Notes under the pieces: generated by a model | The model's database searches: none | The model's input: the letters and a program-made list of their open reading frames with translations, nothing else | What the model was told of the DNA's origin: nothing | Shown: piece by piece, positions 1 through 18,046 of the stretch | How the letters are laid out: each line of letters opens with the position of its first letter | Position numbering within the stretch: position 1 is the stretch's first letter | Assembly (NCBI GenBank): GCA_012295275.1 | Contig: CM022673.1 | Coordinates: forward strand, 3,783,605 to 3,847,604 | Source: Chrysomallon squamiferum | Taxonomy: Eukaryota; Mollusca; Gastropoda; Neomphalida; Peltospiridae | Direction: 5' to 3' | DNA: 64,000 bases | Translations under genes and position numbers: made by a program

Positions 1-376
1 AGATTGAAAAGTTATAAACTAAAAGTTTCAGTGATAAAAAAGGCTTTAATCTGTTATTGTAAGGATTATCAGTATTTTCCAGATAACATTTTGTAACAAT
101 GCCAACCTCTTACTCTATTATTATCATTTATTTGATTATTCTGTGTATTTACTGTTTTTAGTTTAAAAGTGGAATCACTCCACTGTTGTAATAACGAGGT
201 ATTATTTCAGTAAGTGGTGATAAATCTTTTGTGTGCACTTTCTCACAGAGAAGTATATAACACAGTTTTTGATAGTCTAGACACAGGTTTTTTTTTTTAA
301 ATATTCCAGAAATTAGAACTGGCAGATTTTGTTTACTATGTCAATAGTTTCATTTTGAATAATAAAATTATAATTA

Positions 377-417
<41 letters not shown>

Positions 418-2017
418 CAATAACAATAACAACAACAACAACAACAATAACAACAACATTAACAATAATAATAATAATAAAATAATAATAATAATAAAAA
501 TACATTTTTGAAAATATATTAAAATAAAAAAATAAAAAAATAAATGCAACTTAGAAAAGAAATAACTTAATGTATTTAAATAACCATTAAGCAAGCTTTT
601 GATGCATTTGTTGTGGAGATACTATTTGGAATGGGAAATAGCCCAGTGGACATTCTGTGGAGAATAGATTGCACAACAACATAGCCTGTGATAGTTTTGA
701 GAAACAGGCTGGAATATACAGCAATAACAAAACAGCTGTTACAGTGTTTATCAGACATAAAGATAATCAAGTTATAATTATACAAATTACTATTGGACTA
801 ACACATTATGCCACAATTAACATTCCAGAAGATAATCAGGTTCTGCCATATCCATTAATATACTTTCAAAACAATACAATAACACATCATTAAGTACACC
901 TTGTCATTACCACGTACATCTTATCATAACTATGTATATTCTGTTATAACCATCCAGATCCTATCATAACAACATGTTCTATTGTAGCCATGAATTTCCT
1001 ATTATAATTTTTGTATATCCTAGCATAGTATTTACAAATATAACTTGTAGTATTAAATAATAAATAATACTCTAAGTATAATATTATAAAAAATAATACT
1101 CTAAGTATAATATTATAAACAAAACTTTTTGTGTAACTTTATAAGAAAGTATAATAGTATAAACTCATAAAGTTATATAACAATAAGCTTTCACAGTTAT
1201 ATATGTTACCTGTACTACTGGAACAACTGTTAATACAACACACAACACTTAAAGTGAATAAAGCAGAAGTTTCCCAATATTCAAGTTTTAACAACCTACG
1301 CTAGATAAAAATATCAGAGACAGATTACTATTGTGTCCTACCCATTTTAGATATACAGGTACCCTGCACAGCAAGTATCGTTAGTATGTTAAAATGTGTC
1401 TGTGTGTGCGCGTATGTATGTATTAATGTGTGTGACTATGTGTGTGTGAGTGGGGGGCTGTAGGTATACATACGTATATAAATATATAATTTATTATTTT
1501 AACAAATAATATTAACTGTGGTGTCAAAACTATGGCTCTGGCATTGAAGTGATTTATTAAATCATTTAAAATTGTAGGCCATAGAAGGACTGTTTAAATC
1601 TGTTTAAGAAATTATACAGTCTAGACAGGGCTTGGATTGATGTATTGCTTAATAGTCACACAATGTATATGTAGATAAGACAGCTGACTATATTACCTTA
1701 CATTCAACTAAATGTTTACAAAAACCAGCAGTGTCAAGGTGTACAAGTTGCTGAAGATAACTGAGGCTGACAAGGGGTGGGTGTATACATGGGGTACCTT
1801 TTTGCTATGTTTTCATCAAATGAGTGTATAAGCATGTACACTTTGGACAAAATTTCTTGTTTTGCAAGTCCAGTTGAAAAATAAGCTGAATGATAAATAA
1901 CAGAATCATTATTTAATTCCCATTCCAACCAAAGCTCCATATATTACTGTTAAAGTACAGGGGCAAGTTTGTTTTTTTTTCTGTTTTTTTAGCTGTTTAT
2001 TGTAAACAGAATGATTT

Positions 2018-2088
<71 letters not shown>

Positions 2089-2879
2089 TTATTTTTATTT
2101 TTAATTTTTAATTTTATTAAATATTAATTATCAGTGATTTGGAAACCCACCCAGTCTATTAAATTCCTTGGCCACTTTTATTACTCTGCACTGATAAAAA
2201 TAAAAAAACCCAGGTGATATTAAACTGATCTTCATTGTTCTTAGACACTATTTATAAAAGAAACAAAAATCTGCTTAGGTTAGGGAAGGTACAGCAAATG
2301 ACTTAGATAAAAAGCTGTTAAGAAACTTGTTTGTTTTGAAACACGATTCTACAGGTTTTTTTATCAGTTAAGATTATTAGTCAATGAACAGTTTCAGACA
2401 TGCTAACCACTGATAAAATTTCTATAATATAAAATTTGATTATTACATTTTCAATTTCTGTAGCATTATATATAAAATTTTATGTACTTATATATTAAAT
2501 TTATATGCTATTAAATTATATATTCATGTTCAACATTTATCATTTTCTTAACCCAGAAATCTTATGTTTATTTATTAAATAAAATCTAATTAAACTTTTA
2601 ACCAGATATTCACTTCATTCCAAGTTTATCACAACTTTAATCTTTACTTAAAAACTATTTAAAATGTTGTAAATTTTTTTAAATCTGATAAAAAAACAAA
2701 CAAATTATTATTCTTTGTTAGAAGTAAAATTCTAAATGTTAATACTGTGCTAGAAATTAATAGATTTTAATTCTCAGAAAATCATTATAAGTTTTAAATT
2801 CATGGAAAATCAATAATAGATTTTTTAATTCTCAGAAAATTAGCATTGGCTCTTAAATTCTCAAAAAGATTTGATCATA
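1..2879. other. AT-rich non-coding DNA with simple repeats
   Basis: It contains an AAT/AAC tract (376-504), an exact tandem duplication of 29 bp (1062-1090 and 1091-1119), and a TTA tract (2018-2092). Two short ORFs at 576-785 and 1734-1940 (both -) have protein-like composition but no recognised motif and no splice context, so I do not call genes. Confidence 0.6.
1062..1119. repeat. Exact 29-bp tandem duplication
   Basis: The unit begins AAATAATACTCTAAG and occurs twice back to back without a mismatch, indicating a recent duplication. Confidence 0.85.
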
Positions 2880-3240
2880 ATTTATAACTTAACTAAACCC
2901 TGATCATAAATCAGATCTAATGAAAAACTCAACCTAAACCATAACACTAAAATCAAACTCTATGTAAATTTTGCCTGAACCGTAATCTTAAATCATACTG
3001 TAATATAAAATTTAACTTAAACCCAAACCCAAACCCAAAAATCACACTTCATAAAAATATATTCTAAATCCTTACCCTAAATAGCACTCTAACTTAAAAT
3101 TTAATCTAAACCCTAATCCTAAATCAAACCTAAAATAAAAATCATCCTGAACTCTAACATACAGTTTTATCTAAACCCTAATTCTAAATCAGACCTAACC
3201 TAAAATTAACCTAAGCTATAACCTCATTGTGACCTTAACT
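2880..3240 (+). repeat. Degenerate telomere-like (TAACCC-type) patch
   Basis: About 360 bases are built from variants of AAACCCTAATCCTAAATC, with exact CCCTAA hexamers and repeated AAACCC blocks. The metazoan telomere unit on this strand would be CCCTAA. The array is heavily mutated and interspersed, so it looks like an old interstitial telomeric or minisatellite relic. Confidence 0.55.
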
Positions 3241-3668
3241 CTAAAAAAGCAATAAATCTGATACTAAGTATAAAGATAGATGCTTGTATGTTTGAAAGTT
3301 TTTTATTTTTATTTTTATTTTTAAATTAACACAAGGGTATAGTGTTATTACTTCATAGAATATAGCAGTTAATACATTAATATAACAGATATGGTTATAT
3401 AACAGAATACAGTATATAGGTACAATAATAGAATATATCCAGATTATATAACAGTATACATTAGTATATTAATAGAACTACTAGATTATGCAATAGTAAA
3501 TAATGCATTAAACATTAATAGGATAGTGACCAGTCTGGCACTGAATATAAAACTGAAAGCAAAATAAAAATGTTTATAAATCTTAATGACCTTGAACTAA
3601 ATCACTCTTATCTAAAACCATAAAACATGATAAAAGAATGTTATTGTTCCTAATGTCAAGTCCAAACA

Positions 3669-3710
<42 letters not shown>

Positions 3711-4524
3711 TTTTAAACAAGAAAAGCACATTTATTTATACATACATATATACAAACACAACATATAAGTATGCATATAATATATATGTATGTGCATGTA
3801 TGTATGCATGTTTGTATGCAGATACATATACATTTGTACAAGCATTCATACATACATATACACATACATGTTTTCATATACATGCATGAGTACACACAAT
3901 TATAAACCTGCGTATTTACGTACACAAAAGACACATGCATCTAAAAATAGAAATTACTACAGACCAAGCAGGAACAGCAATATTTACAAGCACTATAACA
4001 CAGCACAAACAATTAACAAGTACAATTAACAACATTCAAAAAAAAAAACTTATCACAAAGCTTATTATCATTATCAGAATGGTTTTCAAATCTGCTTTCT
4101 TTTTTTCTTTTACCTTAATCAGAAGAACTCTTTCAACTGAAACCCAGAAATAACAGTTCTCGGTAACAAAAAAAGTAGAAGGTATCTCTCTATCTGCTAA
4201 AATACATTATATCTAGGCTATACGTGTGAACTCTGCCAAGTGAACAGTTTCCTATGTTCACGCCCCACTAAGTTACAAGGTCAGTGATAGACACACATAT
4301 CTGTTACTTTGTGTACAACTTTTAGCCACTGGCGAGAAACGAAAGTGAAGATATAAAAAGTCAGTGACCTTTGCTTCTGAAATATTTTGAAGTTAATAGT
4401 GGAGAGAAAAAAAAAAAAAAAAAGCACCATAAGGAGACTGTTGTAAACAGATCTGTTGGATGGCAATTAAAAACAGGAAAATCAAGCTGGGAAAAAAGTT
4501 TTAAAGTAATATGAGTTATAAGAA

Positions 4525-4561
<37 letters not shown>

Positions 4562-5285
4562 TTCTCATGACATTAGTGTATTGTAGATATCCATTACAGA
4601 GGGAAATTTATACAGTAATTTATATATGTATATATATATATTATTTAATCATTAGGTATTAGAAATAAAGAAACAAAAATAAATAGTAATTTTATTTTTT
4701 TAATTATTTGAACTGTAAAAAGAATGTGTCAACGACTGAGATCAAATAAATTTGTTGCATAATTTATTTAAATATAAAATACATGTTGCTCTGGGAAAAA
4801 TATATATTTATATATAATGAGTCTATTACAGAGGCAATACATATTTATAATGTATATTTTTAACCACTAGTTATTACAAATTAATTTAAAATTGCATACG
4901 TTATAAAATCTTTTTTATTGTTACTGGAAGAAGATTATATTTTTATATGTAAAATTTTGAATATCAAAATTAATTCAATGCATAATTTTTATAAATATAT
5001 GCTTTAACCATCAAAAATTAATTTTTGAAAGAATATTAATATATTAAATATTCTTTAAGACAGAAAAATATGTATAATGTATACAAGTATTGCATATTCT
5101 TAATAAAATTATAGCCTAATGTGAGTTACTCATTGAATATTGCTACATGGATGATGTAATTCTGTTATGATATTATTATATCTTTCTGTGAGAAATTATA
5201 CAGAGTAGACAAGTTTATTTTATACTAGTATTCTTTAAATACAAGTTCTCAGTAAATTTATATAATTTATACTGGTATGTACATA
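3241..5285. other. AT-rich non-coding DNA
   Basis: It contains a CT tract (3671-3706), an ATAC-type region (3735-3905), poly(A) and poly(T) runs near 4410 and 4530-4557, and TA-rich stretches. No coding feature is seen. Confidence 0.6.
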
Positions 5286-5372
5286 TGTGTGTGTATGTGT
5301 ATGTGTATGTGTGTGTGTGTGTGTGTGTGTGGATGTGTGTGTATGTGTGTGTGTATGTGTGTGTGTGTGTGT
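5286..5372. repeat. GT microsatellite
   Basis: An interrupted GT/GTAT dinucleotide run. Confidence 0.85.
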
Positions 5373-5528
5373 TAAAGAGAGAGTATATATATGTATGTGA
5401 GTGTCTGTGTTCATAATTGTGTTCTATTTAATATTATGAGTCTGTATTTTTACTTTATTCATTTGTATACAAAAGTGTATGCATGTGTCACAGACAAATG
5501 TGATAACCCAGATTTATCCAGTATGCAC

Positions 5529-6012
5529 ACACACTCACACCAAACTACCAATAGAACACACAAACTACCAACACAACACACAAACACACTATCAATACAA
5601 CACACCAAATCAATACAACACACAAACACACCAAACTACCAACACAACACACAACCACACCAAACTACCAACACAACACACACTCACACCAAACTACCAA
5701 TAAAACACACAAACACACCAAACTACCAACACAACACACAAACACACCAAACTACCAACACAACACACACTCACACCAAACCAATAAAACACACACACAC
5801 ACAAAACTACCAAACAACACACACCAAACTCACAAAACTAAAACACCACACTCACACACACTACCCAAACTACCAACACAACACACACTCACACCAAACT
5901 ACCAATACAACACACACTCACACCAAACTACCAACACAACACACACTCACACCAAACTACCAATAAAACACACACACAAACACACCAAACTACCAATACA
6001 ACACACACACCG
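5529..6012 (+). repeat. CA-rich minisatellite with unit near 29 bp
   Basis: The block CCAAACTACCAACACAACAC with a variable CACA spacer repeats about 15 times. Unit length varies around 20-37 bases. The long ORF across it (Thr/His/Gln/Asn repeats) is a consequence of the repeat, not a gene. Confidence 0.88.
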
Positions 6013-6521
6013 ACACTGTCTCATATTATATCAACAGATTATAAGAAAAACAGAACAAAATTAAACAGATAAAAATAAAACAGAGTAAATGAGTAATTTA
6101 GTGGTTTGCCAAGTAAAGGCAATGTGTTTATTCTATATGGAGGTAATTACAAATCATTATGTGTACCAGAACTTGGCAAAATAACAACTTACAACACCTG
6201 TTGAAATAAAATTACTTATTTATACAACAAAAACTGAAAAACATTAATTTATTCATATATACACATCTTAATGCTAAGAAACAAAAAAAGAAAACACCAC
6301 GAAGAAAAGAAATATCATTACATTATATATATATATATATATTTTAATGTAAGGATAACAACAAAGATGTAAAATGAAAATTTTGAAATTATGCTAATTA
6401 AAACTTTTTTTTTTTTAACATGAAACATAAAATATTATAAAATGTTTTCTTTTTCTTTTTTTCTTTTTGGATTTATTTAAAATCTTCGAGCTGTTGGCTT
6501 GTGAAGCAATCCTTACTAAAC

Positions 6522-6566
<45 letters not shown>

Positions 6567-6910
6567 CTGTTGACTCAGTCTTTTTACGTCATTTGTAAAA
6601 ACACAATACTTTATAACATTTCACTACAGTTCACTGTAAGTGTGTACGATTGACATGTTTCAGTGTGTGAATCTGTATCATTGTATGTATTTTTGTATAG
6701 GCATGGATGAATATATGTATTTATATTTGTCTGTGTTTATTTGTGTATATGTGTTAATGTCTGTATTTGTGAGAACAGAATATGCATATATTAATATATA
6801 TATAAATGTTCTAATGATTTATTATTTTCATTTTATTTCGCTTTTAATAGTTTGAACTAAAGTGATATATTATCAAAACTAGTTTTGCATATAGGTATCC
6901 ACCAGTTTTT

Positions 6911-6997
<87 letters not shown>

Positions 6998-7807
6998 ATA
7001 TATATTATAGATATATATTTACTCAAATACTTCAGGTTTGTCTATGACAAGGTTCAGCAAAGTGGTCAGTATTGACCTCTTAGGACTGATGTGACTATTC
7101 AAGGAGTGGACAAATATCAAAGAGGTCAAAAGAAGGTTAAAAAACACCAGACTCAATTATAAATATATTTTTATTTATATATTTATTTTTTAAAGTATTA
7201 AAGTTTATTTTCCATCAAATAGAAAAATTGATTATTGATAATATTTAAATATTTATTTTACATGTTTGTAGATCAATGAGGTTGATGGTCTAATAGGTTT
7301 GTTGATTTCTGGTTTACATGGGTTGCATATTGATTACAGAATATCAATACAACACAAACAGATCAGTTTGCACTACAAATAAGGTGATATATATATATAT
7401 ATATATATATATAGTAATTTGGTTTATAATTACTGTTATATAATATGCTCTTTAGTTTAACTTCATATGTTCTTAAAATGCTAATTTCAGTGTTCTCCAC
7501 CCTAAAACATGTTTATCTGGCCCAAAAAACCTATGTCAGAAAAAATAATAATAACAATGAGAGGAATATGTGATTCCATGGATAAATAATATGTAAATTA
7601 AATATACCTCTTTTTAGTCAAAACATCAAATTTTACTTTAAAGATTTTTCTCAGGATGAAATCTAAACAACATTTACCCAAAACCTACTATTAATATGGA
7701 CTTAATAATGCAAATAATTTTAAAACATGTAATTACAGCTTTCATGTTAGCAACATCCATAACTCTTTATATAAATATACTATTCAAAGATCCTTTCTTA
7801 TTCTCTC

Positions 7808-7859
<52 letters not shown>

Positions 7860-8533
7860 AATCTATTCAAGTAATAACTACCTTCATATTATACTAGTTA
7901 TTTATTTTAAAATAAATTGTAGTATTCATTTTGTTTATAAATAAAAAAATAGATTTCATCCTTATTAAATTATTATTATTACTGACTCATAATATTTCTG
8001 ATTCATAGTAAAAAAGTAATATAAAACAACTGTGAAAAAGATATTATGTACTTACATCAGCATATCATGCATATAATTTTATATATTTTTTTAATTAATT
8101 TTAAAATATTTTTACTGTCTGTTACCTAAAATTTATCAAATATATTCAAAATTGGAATATTAAATAGATTATTTTGACCTGTTTTTATTATTATTACATA
8201 TTGTTGTTACTGTTGTTTTTGCTTGTTTTTTTGTGTTTTAATTATGTATTTATCATATATTTTAAAATTATTAATATTATTTTATTATGTTTGTAGCAAT
8301 AGGTATCAAGCAAAGATTTATTGTACAGAAATTAAATAAAACACAAAAATAAGTGCAGCTTTGATAACATGAATTTGATCTTTTATATGAAAATAATATT
8401 CTGTTTTGATTATAACTATTTTTAAATTTAAATATATATATATTAATTTTAAATAAAAAAAACAATATTAAAGAAAAAGGATGTCATATCAGTAATATCT
8501 TTAAAGGAAACAATGCCATTTTACAATAATAAC

Positions 8534-8534
<1 letters not shown>
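6013..8534. other. AT-rich non-coding DNA
   Basis: It holds a 39-base A run (6525-6563), TA then TG tracts (6918-6995), a TA tract (7386-7412) and an ATT tract (7808-7858). No gene is seen. Confidence 0.6.

Positions 8535-8613
<79 letters not shown>
8535..8613. repeat. GA microsatellite
   Basis: A near-perfect GA run of about 39 units, next to the possible exon at 8631-8877. Confidence 0.95.
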
Positions 8614-8615
<2 letters not shown>

Positions 8616-8630
8616 CTATTTCAAACTTAC

Positions 8631-8877
8631 TGGAATTCGAAGGTTTAGCGGAAGTACTCTCCTCTGAACTCGATCGCCAGAAAAGGCTACTAATACTTTT
8701 TGTGCTTATCATGTTTTTCTTCTTTACATTTGCAACATCCAAATTTCTATCGACCTTTCCCTGTGAGAGCGATTTAGTATGATCCAGTGGCGGATCAGCG
8801 ATCTGTTTTAGAGGCGAGTCTTCGTTCAAAATCAGATACAAAGAATTTCGAAGAAACCAATGTAACTGCCTATACAT
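8631..8877 (-). CDS. Possible orphan coding exon (type II membrane-like N-terminus)
   Basis: Reading from an ATG at 8877 there are 82 open codons to a good donor, TTCCA|GTAAGT. The peptide starts MYRQLHWFLRNSLYLIL, a short cytosolic part and hydrophobic segment, and continues with a polar, Ser-rich lumenal-like stretch. The frame also stays open upstream of the ATG to about 8930. The sequence is complex and richer in CpG than its surroundings. I do not recognise a family, and no partner exon was found in 1-8600. It could be a real first exon, an exon remnant or chance. Confidence 0.3.
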
Positions 8878-11800
8878 GAACAGCGAAAACAAGACGCCAT
8901 AGCAGGTACCCGTTTCAGAACTTCGTAAAAATTAACAGACAGAAAAATTAATCATATTAACTGAATGACACTTCTGAAATTAGTTTGACTTGAAAACAGA
9001 TCGTGTATGCCCTCTCATACCAACACATTTTTTTGTCGTCTTTTTCGTTTTTAGTCGTTTCACATTTTACTGTAATAACTTGCGAAGTGTAAAGCATGTT
9101 TAGTACAACTGCTTTTAATGATGTCATATTTGATGTCATCAAAAAAATTCCAAAAAAAACAAAATGCTGTTATGATGTCAGAATATCAGAGTTCGATCTT
9201 AAGTCTAGCCCGAAAGTGACGGGCAGGTCGAATCCCTGGGGTCAGAGAACGGCAAGATAATAATAATAACAACAATAACAATATTTTTAAATATACGAGT
9301 CTCGTTTTCATCTTTTTTCATAAATTCCGACATTTTTATTGTTCGGAACAGTGCGGATTTCAGCTATTTTATGTACATAACTTATTATCAGTGTTTATTT
9401 GTTTTTGTTTTTTATTTCCCCAAAGACTTCGTGATCCTCAGAAATCCAAAGCTCATGCTTATACGTGCGTAGCTCGTGTTGTCAATGCACATAATTCATG
9501 AATATTAAATAGAAAAGTCAACACTGTTATTAAAGTTTGGAAAAACATGGCCATTTTATTCAGTGATTTCGTTGTGGTTTATTTATTTATTTATTTATTT
9601 ATTTTTGTTGTTTGTTTTTGCTTTACATTTTGAAAAAGCGAAAAACCTCATGGATAAAAAAAAAAAAAAAAAAAAATAAAGTAAAATAAAATATAATAAA
9701 AAATAAAGTTTTTAAAGAGGTAATACTGCAATGTATCTTATTCGATGCTTATTCTTGGCTTACGATCGGAATACTGACTGAATAAATATTTAACCTTACT
9801 GTTTTAAGATTTAAAATTTAAATACTCGAAATATTTAGTTGAAAATTTTGTAGGAAAATATTTAACAATCGGTTGATTCGCTCCAGCTACCGCTGTAAAT
9901 ATTTTATGAAAACCGCGGTGTTCTCTCAGTTTTATTTGCAAAATGACGACAAACATTAATGAAATCTAACTTAATTATAAAATTATCAGTTGAGCAAACA
10001 TTCTACCAGGTTTCGCCGCAGTGAATTGTGCCTGTCGCTTATAAATTGATTTATTGAATAATTAACGTATCTAATTTTAAGGACGGCGATCGGAACCATA
10101 GCAGCATTCTATATTTATCACGATGTTAACAATAACATCCCGTGCGTTGTCTTTTTTTTCTCCAGGATATTGTGATAGAAGGTCAAAAACAGAAGAAGAA
10201 GAAGAAAGAAAGAAAGAAATAATAACGATTAAATGAAGCAGACAGCTTCAGTGGATACATTTCTATAGAACACTGTCACGTGATCCCGTGGTCCTTTGAT
10301 AATTTTGTTTACAATGAGATTTGTCTATGGCAGTCTTCTTCAATTTTTTCTTAAAATTCAAATACTTGGTCAGACCTATCATGTATATTTTTGTGAATTC
10401 CAGCCGTGTTTTATACCCATGTGTTTTCAAGACGGCGATATTATAATCAAGATCGTACACTTCTCGGTCGTTTTTCATGAATTAATGATAGTAAGCTTGT
10501 AAGTTGTTGGACTTGTATTACATATTTTAATCATGTACTTTCACAGTTAACGAATATTCTAAACATCTTGACTAGTTACATAGAACTCACTGATTCATAA
10601 TGCAAAATGTACTAAAACGACTTTAACCATACACCAAAAATGTTCTACTAATAACTCGATAGATCCCATCGTTTTATTTCAGACACTTAAAATAAATAAA
10701 ATAATTAGAATAATTACACTGATAATATATAGAACAACAACAAAAAAAAAAAAAAAACCCAAGTATTTTAGAAAGTGCATATGCTAAAACGTGCTTTATG
10801 ATATGCTATATAGTAGATGTATTTTGAATAATGAATCTCACATTGTTATTTCTCTAATTAATTATTTATTTACTGGTTGCTCAGAATTAATGTCACACCG
10901 TATTATTTATTTAGTCACGTCTGTGTTACGATGCACGTAAATGTATTGCGAGTTATGTATTCAGTTACGTTTGAGCTACGATGCACTTAAAATTACTGTG
11001 GGTTATTTAACAAATTACTTTGGCGATACGTTTGTTTGTTAAAATGTATGTCATATGGAGTTATGTATTTAGTTAATATTTTACGTTTATGTTACGTTAC
11101 ACTGCACCTGTTGCGGAACATTAATGTTAAATTACAGTGTACTGCTTGCTATATGTTGATACTTTTACTTAAAGTATAATCTTGATCGTATTACATACGC
11201 TCTTTGTTCCGGCATTATGATTAGACAATTAAAATACAAAATTATAAAGCTTACACGTTTTCTGATAGAAAATTAACGTTTTCCGCTGCAAGAAATCCAT
11301 GTATGGCACATATTCAAAATCACTGCAATTTTTTTATTTTTTATTTTAGTTAAATCTTGCGTTTACTAACGAAGCAGAATTTCTTTATATACTGCACATA
11401 CGGGTGTAGTTATTTGCACATGAATCATGTTACGTGATCCGAGTTCAAATAAACAATGTTTCCTTGTTACCACACAATTTCCTGTTGCCACTAACACCTG
11501 CAGTGACAACAGAGAAGATTATCCACTTCCCCCACCCCCGAGAAACTGACTGAACGAAAACGAGGTTGATAAATAACGTAGGCCTAAACAACATAAACTC
11601 CGGTCAGCTGTGATGTTACTGTTAACGCTACTAAGAGAAAGGTGCAAAAAGAATACACAGACTGAACCTCCAGGAGTTATTTTATTTCATTTTTATTTGT
11701 TTTCTTGAAAGGTGCTTTGTGATTTATATTATACTAGAAGTCAATCCACAATATATATATTAGAATGGCGTAGGGCTAACATGATCTAATCCATAGAACT

Positions 11801-13589
11801 TAGTTTTTAAATTATTAAAATGTATATGTATGTATGTATGTATGTATATATGGAGATATGTTTGTATGTTCTGTATATATGTATGTATATAAATAAGTAA
11901 TACTCACTATAAATGTTGTTCACGGTTATGGTTGAATGTAAGTGAGATGATTTACACTATTCACTCGTGTTGTCACTGTATTATCCAAATTCATTTCTTA
12001 TTTAGACTACTGTGGTAATCAGATCTTCATTTGTCAGTCTAAACATGCATGAATATCTGCGTGATTGTACGTGCGTTGTACATACGTATATAAATGTGTG
12101 CTGAAAAGTGTGTGTGCGTGTTTGCGTCGCGAAGCTTCGATTCGATTTGAATTTTGTGTTCGGAATTTCATGAACTGAAAAAGAGACACACACTCTCTAA
12201 GCAACCCTTATTAATAAACAATAAACAAAGTGAAAGGAAACAACAGCAACAAGATAAAACTGGTATAAAATAACGTATTAACCCAGTAAAACTGGTTATC
12301 ATACGTTTTCTTTAATTTGCTGTTCAGAACGCTCATTATTTATATGCTATCATTGTGTGACTATGTTAATCCACCTCTGTGGGTAACTGTAGCATCTTTC
12401 TAATGCCCCGCACAAACTGCTTGTCATGCACTTAATTACTCTCCAACGTAGTCGAGATTCGATGGGAAAATTAAGATTCGCAGGGTCCTAGTGTGTGTGT
12501 GTGCATAAATATGTATGCATGCTTGCATGCATGAACGAATGTATAAATGCATGTATGCACATATGAATAAATTCATGCATGAGTTATTACAAACATAAAA
12601 TATAACTTTAAAACATTATTAATCCCTTTATCAGGAAGTGCAGTGCAATATAATTATTTCAATATCACTCTGACGGTGTAAATTATCTGCATAAAACTTC
12701 TTTTTTTTTTTCTTTTTTTTTTTTTTATCGCCTTTGTACTGCAATTCATCAATAAAATATTATAATATTTAGTATTTTATACTTAACATTTTTTTTTTTT
12801 TTTTTTTTTGTGAAAATAAAAAATGAACTGAGAAATGTTTTTATCTGTTCGTCCACCGAGACGAAGGAACAAATGTTTTTCTTTCTAGATCACGTTTCTC
12901 AGAAAACTCAGTGATAACAAACATTATTTTGCGGTGAAATTATTTCAGTCATGCATGGCGTCACTTGGCTCTTTCTTTTCATCGAATCTGTTCTGACATT
13001 CAGTTCAGATATAAAGTGTCATGAGATATAAGATCTTTAAAAAAAAATGAAAAAATGAAAAATGAAAAAAAAAATGAATAGAAAAGAATAAAAAAAAAAT
13101 CACGTAAAAGAATAATATACGATATGACATGACATATATATATGTTTAACCTTTGAATTTTTTTTTTTTTTTTAATTTAATTTTATTTGTTTTATTTTTT
13201 CTACAAAGACGCTGACACAGGTAAACGAGTCACACGTTTGACCTCTTCTTTATATAACCTGGACTTTTCTTTCACGTAATTTGGAGTGCTTCTTTTTTCC
13301 TTTTTTTTTAATCACAGAGATAAAATAAATACACGGCCTACGTTACAGCCAAAGGGTTTGACATATTAGTTTTTTTAAATTATGATTTTTGTTGTCAGTC
13401 TTCAAAGGTTTACAGTCTGAGATGTTTCAAACTGATAAAACTGTCAAATAAGACGTGTTATTACATCCCACGCATTTTTTCTTGCTTTTTATTTTTATCT
13501 TATGACCACAGAGAGTTGTGAAACCGGTTTTGAACACTTCCTAAAAATATATCACTAAAACACAGCTTCTTGTATTGTACATTTTCTAA
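8878..13589. other. Non-coding region, partly complex sequence
   Basis: A mix of AT-rich sequence, T and A runs (12702-12726, 12790-12809), a TATG tract (11821-11846), and less repetitive stretches at 9850-10260, 11400-11680 and 12840-13020. Short ORFs overlap on both strands at 10263-10502 without recognisable domains. Confidence 0.5.
10895..11115 (+). repeat. Diverged tandem repeat around TTACG-TACGATGCAC
   Basis: Blocks of the form TTATGTATTCAGTTACGTTT then TACGATGCAC recur about every 70 bases, three to four times, with strong divergence. They look like decayed tandem units. Confidence 0.5.
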
Positions 13590-13990
13590 GTCAGCTAGTA
13601 ACATTATTCGATAATAATCTACTATTTTTCAAACTAGTCGACTACATTTATAACGTTATTATACCAGTATCAGTAATTCATTATTCTTCAAACTAGTTCA
13701 TAAGAAATAGTTAATAACTTTATATCAATATCAGTAATCTATTATTGTTCAAACAGGTTGATACAATACAGTTAATAACTTTATGCAAGCATCAGTAACC
13801 TATTATTATTCAAACAGTTAATAACTTTATATCAATATCAGTAATATATTACTGTTCAAACTAGTTCATAAGATATAATTAATAACTTTATACAAGTTTC
13901 GGTAATCTGTTGCTGTTGAAACAAGTTTACAAGATATATTTAATAATATTATATAAACATGAATAATCTATTATAGCTCAGACAACTATT
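13590..13990 (+). repeat. Diverged tandem repeat, unit near 65 bp
   Basis: The pair TTAATAACTTTATATCAATA and TCAGTAATCTATTATTGTTC-AAAC recurs five to six times with substitutions and small indels. Confidence 0.7.

Positions 13991-18046
<4,056 letters not shown>

Noticed and set aside
5391-5966. 191-codon Thr/His/Gln-rich ORF
   Set aside because: It is an open frame through a minisatellite with no other support.
10263-10478. Minus-strand ORF with a trypsin-like NIAVLK motif
   Set aside because: A single short motif without His or Ser catalytic context is not evidence; an equally long ORF overlaps on the other strand.
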